NCBI GenBank assembly: GCA_948099385.1
Contig: CANUEZ040000165.1
Location: 136,501-200,500, forward strand
Direction: 5' to 3'
DNA from: Fasciola hepatica
Taxonomy: Eukaryota; Platyhelminthes; Trematoda; Plagiorchiida; Fasciolidae
DNA: 64,000 nt
Made by a program: the position numbers and the translations under genes. Positions 46,418 through 58,297 of this stretch are shown in pieces (position 1 is the stretch's first letter; each line of letters opens with the position of its first letter). The notes under the pieces were generated by a model. That model was not told the origin of the DNA and ran no database searches. It saw only the letters and a list, made by a program, of their open reading frames with translations.

Positions 46418-49400
46418 AGATATTTTTATTTTATTTTTTAATAGATCATTCGACTGTTCCTAATCGCTTTGACTTCCCGCTGTAATCCGAAGGAGTGTTT
46501 GGCCCGATTTGACTTTAATCTAAGGACAGAGTGGTTAAAAGGAACAATAATTCACCCTAGTAAAAGGCATGACCATAGCTAAAGCTTTCCGAACACGTCG
46601 GTAGCAAAGCCTTTTTTCTTCGGTTGTGTATTGTAGATAGCCCAACCGATCGATTCTGATTGTGTCTACTCAGGTTTTCTCCCAGTTTCACTTTGTTTCG
46701 CTGTTGTAAAACATCCGGTCTCTTTTAATTAAGTCTTAATATCCCACCCTTCTAACCATTGCTTGAATATTTTTCAAAAACTTCATCACCTTCCTTAATA
46801 ACGTTTATCATAAATCTGGTGTACAGTTTGTACATTTTACACCCGCTTGAAATCAATGCAACAATAACAGAGACAAAGAACGGAGAGGGGAGTAGACTCT
46901 AAACAGTTGGTAAAAATGTAAAATGTGATTTCGTTCTTTTTTCCCCTGTATACTATTTGATCTTTTGTCATTTTGTTCGTCGGAATGATGTTTCTATGGT
47001 TAAGGGGCACGAGATTTCTACAGACTGACGGCACAGCATTCACGCCACTGACTTCTATTCTCAGCCGAGTAACTCAGCTTCTCTAGCCAAAGAAGATCCT
47101 TGTTCGTTGGTCCCCAACCACGGAGGCGGGAAGCTCAAACCAAAACCAACGCTGATGCTAGATTTCACATAGCACGACGCCAAGCCATGGTCTGACCACG
47201 GCATCGCTTCTTCCAGCCTTGCGCAGTACGTGCGAATGGAGCACAGAAAGGTAGACGACGGGCAGGCGTTCGCAAAACAAAGTTTAGATCTAAAGCATAC
47301 TGGGATAAGCACTCATCCAAGAGATACCGGTTCGACCTCCTATCATTCTCACGCAAAAACATATTTTGAAAACCAATATTTAGGATAAGAATTTTACTGT
47401 CATTTACTTGGCTCGTACCCTGAATAAAAGAATAGAGAGGCGAGTGATTTAGGATCTACTTTGGACTCTTTAACCCAGTTCCACGTACTCGACAATGGCT
47501 TTTCCCACTTTATTTTACATTATATTTTCATTTGACGGCTCTGGTAAATGCTTTGGTTTGAACGCAAGCATCAGTGTTTTTAAAATTGCACAAGTTTATG
47601 AATACATTGGGAACTTTTAGGTGATCAGTCAAATTCTTCAATAACTACCAATTTACACTAGAGGTGCCCATTTTGATTTGTCTCCTCACTGTCGATCATC
47701 GGTACACTTGAGAACCACAGCGGCCTACAATGGGTCTAGCGGAATATTTGTCGAATATCCCAGGTCGTAACTCTTAAGCAGCATCATTTTATCAAGAACT
47801 TCGCGGGAGCTGATAAGCCTGATAGGTTCCGAGTCGCTCAGCTTGCCGCCTGCGTGAGGTTCGTCTCACCGTCAGCCCATATGACATCATCAGTGTCTCG
47901 GTGAAGGGGCCTGCGCTGGTAAAACAGCTGAAAACCTCAGAACTTTAAATTCGAGCTGGTCCGTCAGGAACCTGTAAAAACTATCGTCCTGAGCAACAGA
48001 AAATACCAAAATCCAAACCATAGAGAGTACTCGGCCTAATCTCACACAAAATGAGGATCATACTTTGGAAATCTGTTATGGCACGTTCGTTGTAAGAATA
48101 CACAGATGTAAACCACTGAGTGAATGATAAAGAAAAACGGTGGTAATTTGATTTAACTAAGCTCTAACTGAGTTCCAACATTTGCACAATATTGGATGTA
48201 TTTTCACAGAATCCCGGCTTTGAGATTACCTTTTTTGCCGTAAATATTTCCTCATCAACAGAGGTTGCATCATCCGTGCCAAAGTTAACATCCTCTATCT
48301 GAAGCCCTCTTGTCCTAAGATTGAAATACAAATTCCAGGAGGAAACTGAATCATGATGCGCATTACTTCTTGAGACTTAGCTTGATGATCTTCATACAAT
48401 TGTATCTACTTTTATGAACACTGCTCCACGAATCTGCAGAGCTTAACTTCCACAGAGGTTTGACAGATAAAATTGTGGTTCTTCGTTATCGATCAGACGT
48501 ACCTGAAATAACTGATTTGTTTACCGTTTATGAATTATTATTATTTAATAATATTATTATTTGTAGTAGAAGCAGTAGCAGCAACAACAATAGCAGTCTC
48601 AAATCTGGGAGTTCCCAGAGAAGATTGAAAAATCAACTTTACATAATAAATGTGGTACAAGATTTGCTGCATCTACGGTGGTGAATCAGAGCAGTTAAAA
48701 ATAATGATCTGACCGTATTCGCACAAGACTGACCTATCCTTCAGTTCCGCTGTTGCACTGCAGGTCCAATATCAGACCCCTGTCAAACAGCTAATCAATG
48801 AGCACTATATTTTTTCTTCAAGTCTGTTACTGTCGTAAGTGCCAGTTAATAGAGTTACCATTCCTCAAACGGAGTTTTATTCTCTTCCCAGGTCAGGAAA
48901 CTCCACACTTTAAGACCATTTGAGTGGTCATGGTCAAATCTGAGGATGAGATTCTTAGAAATAGAAGATAGTTCGGGGATCTTCACCTGGGCTTTGATGA
49001 TGTTCCCTCCAAGATTGACAGAGAGTTTATGATCCAAAGGCTGAGGGCCAATATCCAGAGCTTGTTGAAACCATCAACACGAGCTACGAACAAAACTTAT
49101 ACAAGAAACCAGTGAGAGCATTGTCGATATGTTTAGTACAGCCTCAACGAGATCTGCTAACCCACGCTGAGGCCAAGCAACCTTAAGACTCCGGTCAAGT
49201 TCCACAGTATGCTTTCTGATTTTGTAAATGTATACCATAATTTCCCTCAAGGAATCCCGAACTTAGATGTCGTTCATGCCGTGCTACTGGCCTGATACCA
49301 GTTACATCCCATCTGCGATGATACTCATGTAATATTATTTGTTTTTCCGGTAAGTAAATCAGTTCACGAACATTATACAAATGCGAATGCTAGTACGACC

Positions 49401-50439
49401 ATAAGAAGAAGTGCAAATACTTTTCTGTCTGTTGTTTCAATAGTTAATTTCTTGGCGTGCCATGTTTTTTTATTTCTTTTTCTTTTCCCATACAGTGAGA
49501 TGTGAGCCTCATTTGACGTGAAACCATTCTGCAAAATATATGAGCAAAACTAACTACTCCCTTCCAGTGATTATCAGACAATAAACATGTCACAAAGTCA
49601 TACTTATGTAAATTCAACCTCAGATTTCATGGGGCTTGTGTCTGGATAGTCGGTGGAATTATTCCGTAGATTCTAGTTGTTAAAGAACTAACAGTACTGT
49701 TCACAACAATGAAGGTTTTCATGGTAAGCCAGAGTGAAACTGATGCCCTTCTGCATATCGAATAGTGTTCCGCTGCCAAACTGTCATGGTGCGATTCTCG
49801 AAGCGAAAGTCAATCACGTGATTCACCGATAGTTATGACGCCAGTGTTCTACTTCGTGATTTCCATGAACGGCCAGTGCACTTGGCCTCTGCTTACAGTT
49901 CCAATCACCACAGCCCCCAAATAAAAAACCGCAAGACGACCGCATAACGCACCAAATGATCGCGCATTTACATGAATGCACAGCACAGAAACATTCCCAA
50001 AGTGGGGTTCCCGTCGGGTTTCTGCTTGCGGGTCAGATTTTACGACGGCCGCTTTGAACTATTGATGTCTGACCTGATCTGCGTGGGATTATTCACACCT
50101 GTTCGATAAGCCAAAGCGGTTAGGCATTATATAGTCTGGCGGCTTATTGATAAATGGTTGATCCACTCCACCTAGCATGCTGGAACTGACTAGTAAATGG
50201 CTTCGAAGGAATTGTATTTGCGACTTCCGATCGCTAATGCAATATAATCACCGTCTTAACAACATAAAGATAACTTACCAGTTCAAACCATAAACTTATG
50301 ATCACTAGTTGTTCCCCAAAAGGAAAATATCACAGCTCACTCGAATCTAACGAGATCTTTACGCTTAATGAAACTTATCTGCTTAATCTTCCTTAGAAAT
50401 TACTTTCTGAACAATCAACTTTGAAGACGAAACAGCTGT
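46418..50439. other. Unassigned DNA
   Basis: No reliable feature apart from an AT-rich, GTAGCA-type simple repeat near 48530-48600. Candidate frames (for example 47061-47312 -, 48855-49037 -) lack recognised motifs. Confidence 0.4.
48530..48600. repeat. Imperfect trinucleotide repeats (ATT)n and (AGC/AAC)n
   Basis: TTATTATTTAATAATATTAT is followed by GTAGTAGAAGCAGTAGCAGC and CAACAACAATAGCAG. The Ser/Asn-rich frame across it is a product of the repeat. Confidence 0.8.
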
Positions 50440-51120
50440 CATCACAGGGCATATAGGAAAGCAATTGACGAGTAATCAATACTAAGCCCTGTGGAATGTT
50501 ACGAGCTAGCTCCATTAATTCTAAAGGACCCGCTTGGAAAGTCTTTAATAGTAACCCGAATTTCACCGTTGGTGTGCTAGCAGAGGCTGAACGTGCTAAA
50601 CACGAGGCGAGTTTCATAGACAACCTAGTTGGTAAGCTACAAAGTCACAGCATTAATCTGAATAATTTAGATTATCGATCAAATTTCCATCTCTTTCGTG
50701 CCCTGGAAGCCATGAGTCACTGTCTACCCGAAGAACTACACAGAAGATAGGACGAGATAGCCAAAAGAATAATTAATCATGTGTGTGAGACTTTATATGA
50801 ATACCAAACGCACTTTATAAATCATCACTCCCTAACAGCCAAGAGATCCAGCCCTGGAAAAAACAGAATTTCGTATCTCACGAAGGTAAAAGTCTGACAA
50901 ACTGCTGCGTGTGTGAAGCGCATCTTTGGCTGTTGAAAAGTCTTCGGTTCTCAGGGTTCCATTAGATACAGCGACTAGGAATCTGGATCTTGTTTTATCT
51001 GTCGTAATAGCTCTCATCTAACGGTTCCATACCGAATGAAAATAAGGTGCAAAGAAGGTGGATATCAAATAAAACACCTTCACCTACTTTGTGAAGCGTT
51101 GCTGGTGGAAACCGAAACTT
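50440..51120 (+). pseudogene. Probable BEL/Pao-type gag with zinc-knuckle remains
   Basis: The frame 50496-50750 has FIDNLVGKLQSHSINLNNLD followed by LPEELHRR, resembling the gag segment of BEL/Pao elements that ends in an LP..Lr.rW motif (here a stop replaces W). Downstream, in other frames, CCVCEAHLWLLKSLRF (about 50903-50950) resembles the C.lC...H.l..C..F knuckle, and CKEGGYQIKHLHLL (about 51047-51090) resembles C.v.gC..kHh.LLH, with Tyr for the second Cys. The order fits the family. No protease or RT follows, so this is a fragment. The family assignment is tentative. Confidence 0.4.
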
Positions 51121-54100
51121 TGGTTGACTTTAAAACCGTTCCAAAAACGCTATGTTACTGAATGTAAAACACTGAAAGTGCGATACACTAAAAGTTTGAT
51201 TATGCGTTTATCATTATTCTACACGATTTCGTGGCACTCACTGTTTATCGCTCTACATAGCTTAGCCAATAGGTCATTTTGTGCCATAATTGAAATGGTT
51301 GGAAGGAAAAGGAGAACTTTCGAAGATAGAAGGGGCTAATCGGGCAACAGCGAACGCTTTTCCTCGAAATCCGTTCCAAAGTGTCGCTATCAACTAATCA
51401 CATTAATATGACGGAAGGTGGTTATTCTGTAACGTCGGACCGAAATGTGTGTTCAAAACAAGATCCGAGTTGGAGACGACTTTGACGAAATCCAGAAGGA
51501 AAACCAGAATTTTTCGAAGATACTTTAAAATATGAACTTTATGTCATGCATGACGATTCTCCTATGAGAATTTTCCAAAACGATGCAATCATAACTACTC
51601 TTTTTCTATACAAGCAAAGTAGAGATGAAACCTAACCAATTTGATGTACCAGCTGTCAGCATAACTAACTATCAGTAATTTGTGAAAACATATGAACAGT
51701 ATCAGATACATTTCATTTAAAGAAAAAAGCAATAGCCTGTCTCAAAAGGTCTTATTCATTCGGCATCCATGGATTATTGTGTTCGTTAGCCGACCAGGTG
51801 TGGTCGTGACAATCTTTTCAGAAGCTCCGGAACAAGAGATAATAACGATTCCGAAAGACTGCTTGAGACTAGAAAGGATTATATTTCGTTACAATCTGTG
51901 CCAAGAGCACCATAATTCGACTTCCTTTTCAGGGGAAATAAATAAAATAAACAATAACACCATAGCCGATGTTGTAAATATGTTATTTCCTTGAAAAGGG
52001 CAATATTACTTCAGCACGGATTTTATAGATCTACGGTGCAGCAGTAAGTCTCTATCGTCATCAAACTGGCAGCTCACCAGTGAGAATTTTCCTCTCTTTC
52101 GATCAGGCAATTAATTTTAGATCAACCTTACTTCTATTGTGTCATCCGCCCTTCAAACTGGGAAAATATACCTTACGTCAATCTGACGTTCTCTTTCTAC
52201 TGCTCAATGTCACCCACGAAAACAATAAGATCAAACCAAAATGAAGATGACTACTCCTCTTAGAGCTGAGCACCCAGCTAAATTTCACGTCAGATCTAGA
52301 GTGATTGACTGCCAAAGCTAAACAAGCCAATCAGTGAGCAATTAGTTGTTTCATATGACAGAAATAAATGAAGAATAGCCCCTAGTTCTGTCGCCATAGC
52401 AACCTGTTTATCATTTTAAAGTTTGTATAAACGGATGAAAAATACTTTTGTGAATAAACTACATCTCGTCCCAGCTGCGCCAAGTATTAGTGGACGCAAA
52501 TACGGTTTCCTAGACGACCTTTTTGATTGTCAGTAAAGGAAGGATGATCAATGAGGCTTTAGCTTTGTGAACTACACGATCGAAGCTCTCGTCCTAATTC
52601 TTACCGACGGTTTTGTTTTCAGTCAGTAATTCATCGAGAGGACGAGTTTCATTCGCATCTTTCCAAGGATGAAAGTGACATGAAAAAAACGATTTTAAAG
52701 CCAGTTCACTCCGTCGAATAGAGTCAGTTGGTATAGCGCGCCCACATGAAACTTGACACATCCAGTTGCGTAATTTGCTCTATGTTCGTCGAACCGAGTG
52801 ATTGAATGAATTCTCATTATTATTTGAGTCGATTTTAATTAAATATATCCTCTGTTATTAGTCTATATTCCTTTACCGAATGTCGTTTTATATACTCAAC
52901 ACGTTATATGGATCAGGATATTATTAGGTTAAATTGCGTCCAGTACACTGTTCTGTGTGGTATTCTCAATAGTCAAGCCGCTGTGATGCACAGTATGCTT
53001 TAGGCTACACTCTGATCAGGACACGGCCGAATGCCTACTTTCTCCACTTGGTACATAGGTGTTACTATAGTTATTACTAAAAAGATAGATATCCCAAATA
53101 CATTTTACTTCTCTTAACAGTTGTTCTAAACAATAAATGCATGCTGATTTTTAGTAGCCATCACTAAATGTGAAATGAATAGACGACAGTGATTAAGAGG
53201 GATATAATTGTAGATCCACCGTCCATCCATTTCACTCCTCTTCAGATGTTGAAAGATCACACGCGGTTAATGTAACATTGTATCGTATTATTCACAGTAA
53301 ACTCAGTAAGCATTCGTAGCCATGAATTATAAACTGGCTGATAGGAATCCTTTCTGAAACCAAAAAAAGCTTCCGAAACAAAAAGTAATTTGTGCCGAAA
53401 TGAAGCTAGTGTAATACTGGAAATCAAAGGTGCTTTTTACTGTCTTTTGAAGTGCTTTGAAAGCAACTGGTCACAAATACTTGAAGGGGGAAACACTTAA
53501 CGCTCCACATTATGAACCCCAATTGTTGTAAACCCTATCAACTTACTTAACCCCATTCCAGCTACTAAAGTGATGCAACAAGCTACTTGGATTTTGACTA
53601 GCCAAATAAAAGGATCAATCAGTAAGGCTAGTAGGGAGCGTGTTCAGTCCTTGAGATATTTTACTTCGCAGTAAACTCCCCAATTTCAGTGGATTATGAA
53701 GTTTATGCTTAGCTACTATTAGCCCTTTAAGAAGTCTACAATAAAAAGCGTTTTGAAAGAAAAACAAAGTGGATTGTCAATACAAATGAGTAAAATGGTG
53801 AGTCTGTCAACGATGAAGAGCCGAAACCTTTTTGCCTAAATAACCACATAGGCAAGGTACCTTTCCATGGTATGTTGTTACAGAAATGAAGTTCTTTTTA
53901 GAATTATCGAAAGGTCCTGATTAGGATCTGCGGTATCAGATGAGGTTGGAAACGGTAGTTGAGATTTGATAAGTTTGTTCATTGGGCAGAAGCTGTCACC
54001 AAGACTGACAGCAAGCACGTTCACTCGATCAGCACCAATTAGGCTGAATATCGTGCCATATGGGCGGTGTTTATTTCTCTTGGTGATAACAATACTTCTT

Positions 54101-54683
54101 GCTTGATATAAGGCAGTCGCTATGACGTTTCCATCTACGGCAAAACTAATCTTTTCACCGTGTCTACATAGTGCGTTTCTGAATCACCATAGACATTGTG
54201 TTGCTTAGAATGCGGCTTTTGGGGAGTCATCGGTGGCGGCTAACTGGGAAATTGTCTGGAAGTCAACCACGTCTAGAAATAACGGACTCCAAGTTCAATT
54301 TAACAGTAAAACCTCAGCTCAAAAATGTTAGCTGTGGATTTGCTAAAAATTGTCTCATTTGGACCAGAATACCTTAAGGTTGTTTTTACTTTGCAGTACA
54401 ATGCTCATTCAGTCAGGAATCAGGCTTAACAAACTCTTTGGTCTCGTCACGGTGGTGCTTGCGTTCAACAAATGCCCGTGTGCCACGTTCGCACGGACTC
54501 GCCCGCATCCAAAGCAATAGAATTTGTCCAATTCAAGCAAAATTAAATGTCACAGCGAACGTCCATCAATAACTGATGCAATCGGTTGGTTGAAATTTGA
54601 AAATGGATATGTAAATTGCTGAGAGCCGTCCTTTTTCTATGACCATAAACGACCCCAAAACTCGGACCGCGCAAAACTTTCAA
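51121..54683. other. Unassigned DNA
   Basis: Nothing recognisable. The frame 51692-51994 (+, 100 codons) has no known motif. Confidence 0.4.
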
Positions 54684-54725
54684 CCCCCCCCCCCCTCCCC
54701 CCTTCCCCTCCCCCTTCCCCCCCCT
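54684..54725. repeat. C-rich tract (G-rich on minus strand)
   Basis: A run of 12 C followed by further C runs of 4-8 separated by one or two T. The minus strand has at least four G runs within 42 nt and could form a G-quadruplex. The Gly-rich minus-strand frame across it is an artefact. Confidence 0.95.
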
Positions 54726-57700
54726 CGCCTTTCTCGTCAACACTGCACCAATCAGGACCCATCTTTTACTTGCGTATTATATATTGCATAGAGTTCATTT
54801 GCGCTGTCGATGACAAGCTCGTACTGTCTTTGGTGGGTACCGTTTTTGGAACCTATCTGTTTTTGAAAATTGCACAAATCTCTAGAAGAACTACAGCTTT
54901 AATTGACCCATCTGTTGTTTTGCATTATTTTGTTCACTCACGGGTAATTTTGGCCCATATGCCACACATTGTAATTTCCTTAACTAAAGGATGCTTGCTT
55001 ACAACAATTACCAAAGGCATTACCGAAACCCGTGCACTCAAAATCGTGAGCTGTTCAATGTTGTGTAGAAAGTTCGAACAGTGTACGAACTGATTTAAAA
55101 GCAATTGTTTTTGTCAATATCCTGCGTTTGCTTTCATTTTTGCCATATTAACAAAATGTAACATGTAAAGACACACGTTTAACGTGAAATACTGCGAATT
55201 TCTAGTAAATCATCACTTATGGACAAACGTAGCAATAGCCTTAATTCGCAAGAACGGGTGGCAATTGCAATCAGCTTGTGATACCAGCATTTGATTTATG
55301 GGTATGTGTTACCTCCTGGTCCCAGTACTCGAACAATTGAACCTGAGAAAATAAATAGACAAATGAGGACTCGGGGCACCTAATTAATCAATGACAGTTG
55401 TATTCGACCAGGATTTCCAGAATTTCTAATGACCTCGTTTGATAACCGATACCCGAACCCAGGTCACATTAAGCAAACCCGTGCATGATTAATAGCCGAC
55501 CTGACATACCCGTTCGATAAGGTGGTTACCTTAGCGCAGTTCAAATCAACGCGATCAATGCAAATCTAAATCATACACACCATTATGACTGGAAACTCTG
55601 ATTTCTAACACGTCTAGTAAATCACGTAATTAATCAGCACAACTATTTCATCGTAATATAACTGATAAAACGCGTATAAATGAGGGATCTTTTGTTTAAA
55701 AGGTTCCGTTCAAGTAGCATCGAAATGAACAGCATGTTAAATGACCGAGAGTAAACTAGTCTGCATTGTAGTAATGCCCTTGAAATGTTTACTATCATCA
55801 GGCTTGAATTTTTCTTGTCATCTTACGGGAATTTTCATAGCCACCACAAATTTAACGCAAGCACCCATAACGAAATCATCCATTTTTTTTATTGATAAAC
55901 TCTGTTGGTATGTTCTTCAACCATAAACACCTAGCTGAACCAGAATAAAGTGATCTTAGCAGGCCGAAAAGAATATTTCATTGTCATGTAGCTGAAACTA
56001 GAAAAACTTTACATATGAATCAGGAGAGTTTTTAATAAAAGAACTGAACACAAGATAAAAGCAATCGACCTCTTTTGTTCTAGAAAGGAAGATAATAATT
56101 CCGTGAAATATCGATATCTGCTTTTTAAAAGATTTTTATTATCTCGCTTGATCATGTGCCGCGTGGTTAAGACACATTCCGTCGTAATAAATTCGTTCAG
56201 AAGGCGCCAAGAGGTTGGTGCACTTTGGAGAGCAGGTCAGTATGCATGCCTGCACTCGAGACACGATATTGGTGAAATATGCATGGTTTTCTGTACTCTT
56301 CCTTCACTAAGAAAAAGTCCGAATGTAAAGTACGCGCATCGTCACATTTTCTTCAGCTGTCGCCCCATACACGATCCTCCAGGCAACACGCCTATAGGTA
56401 CCAAATACTGACCTCAATTTGTCCTTTTTTAATCAAACACCACTCCCTGAAGTCCTCTAACTTGAAAGAATTTCATGCAAATTCGCATCGGGACTAATCT
56501 GCCGTCACAGCCTATATGCCTCCGATAAACAGAATATAAAAGTCTAATTTAAAGTCGCCATTTTGTTCCCGTAGTTTGGGATGAGTGACGTCACCAAGGA
56601 TAAACTGGCTGCATGTGGATGTAAAAAAACTAGCGTACTTTGATTTGCCTTGTAGACATGAAGTATGAAATAAGACGATGAAAACATACCACGGCGTTAA
56701 TGTCACACTATTCGATGACATGAATGGAATGGGGTGGTAAATAGTACTTTTTAGTTGCATTGCCAGATTTTTTCATCGGAATTTAGTTGTTTTAAAAGTT
56801 TAAGGATTTGTTTACTGATTATAACATCAAGCACCGAACAGCTTCAAGGCTTAACTAACCATTTTATATCTCTGGAAGTTTTTCATCGCTTTGTTTATTT
56901 TAGGGCTCGTGGTAACTAGTGTTGGTTCTCTAATAGTTATTACCAGGAATGAATTACCTTTACCTTTCTTCTCTTGTTTATCCTGAACTTCCTCTAGGAC
57001 GCGAATGTTTTGTATCCCAAGGTACATACCATGGGATGCATTGTCAAATGTCCGTTTCTCTCATGTCAATAACGCTGTGCTTAACGATTCGGCTCACATC
57101 TGTCACTAGGTAGACGTTTTGAAGACACAATCGAGTTGTACTATGTAAAAATCAATGAGACCTTCGTCAACAATTTTTAGTCCTCTGTCAAATAGTTATA
57201 CTACCTTTTAGAACTCACCTCAATAAAACCGTATTTACCGAAATAAGTACACTCGTTCGAGCTTGAAAAATCTTTTGCCCCGTATCATTTGTTCTAAATT
57301 TTCCCTGCTTGAATTCTTGCCCAAAGGACGTAATAACCCCATGAAAATAATCCATGGGGTAAGGTCTTGACAAGTCTGTTACACTTGTTTCTCACAGAAT
57401 TGACATCGTCAAAGTTAACGTTGCGGATTTTATCATTTTCATAAATTTTCCTGCTAGTAATCACGTTACTTGAAAGTTAAAAAATGATAACAATCAGTGA
57501 CCTTCCTACATATTTCCCTAGCCATTCCGTTTTTCCTAAAATGCCCGCGAATCCTGAACTTCTCGCAGTATCTCCACACAAATACAATACCGTATCTACC
57601 TGTCTGTTTATAAATCACAATAGTGTAGAAAATAATCCGCACAACTCCCCGATCACAATGAGGTCAGATGCCAATGTGCATCTCATTTCCTTGTCAAATT

Positions 57701-57939
57701 TTCCTAACCGGAGTTTACTATGCCTCGCTCCTTTGCCCATACAGTGCTCCGTAGCTCATGTGTACAATAAAAAATCCCTCTATTTGGGGTGTTAAAAAGC
57801 ATTCGTCAAATTAACTTGCCGGACGCAAAGCTCAACTGCTAGGCAAATATTCGATAGCAAACCAGCAGCCTATTTTCTTTAACACCAAAATAAATGGGAT
57901 ATTTGTTCCATGTATAGTTTTATTCATAATGTGGTATCG
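54726..57939. other. Unassigned DNA
   Basis: Frames of about 100 codons at 54770-55093 and 57484-57795 (+) have no recognised motif or supporting splice context. Confidence 0.4.
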
Positions 57940-58010
57940 ATGCTCACAACTCAACAGTAGGCGTTCCACTCACAATCATTCCTCCCGGGTTCGATTCTTA
58001 GTTAGAGACT
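57940..58010 (+). mobile_element. tRNA-like SINE head
   Basis: B-box GGGTTCGATTC at 57988-57998 with CAACTCAACAGTAGGCG upstream (about 57948-57965) at A-box position. The rest does not fold into a clear cloverleaf, so this is probably a SINE or a tRNA pseudogene. Confidence 0.4.
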
Positions 58011-58240
58011 CAGTGGTTGTTAATTTCATTCGGTGATCCCCAAAACATGAATGAGACAGCTGTATGCTGCTTTTTCCATGGTTTTCAGTTTTGATTTGAG
58101 CGTTTGTAACTCAACTCGAGTCAAATATTTTTATTATTGGCATACAAAAACAAATGAATAACTAACTTCATAATGCCATTATTTGCCATACAGAAATCGA
58201 AGGCGTATTAGTGGGGAAGTGAACAGCTACAGCAATAATC

Positions 58241-58297
58241 AGACCGGGATTTTGAGACTCTACTCCCACTACGACAACCGTTCGACCACCGCGGTCG
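58241..58297 (-). mobile_element. tRNA-like SINE head, Ser/Leu type
   Basis: The minus strand reads GACCGCGGTGGTCGAACGG (A-box region, compare GTGGCCGAGCGGTT of tRNA-Ser/Leu) and ends with TCTCAAAATCCCGGTC in B-box position. The B-box is degraded (AAA for GTT). A tRNA-derived SINE fragment is the simplest reading. Confidence 0.45.

Noticed and set aside
52725..52750. A-box-like GTCAGTTGGTATAGCGC
   Set aside because: No B-box within tRNA or SINE distance downstream.
54543..54743. Gly/Arg-rich minus-strand frame
   Set aside because: It translates the G-rich strand of the C-tract.
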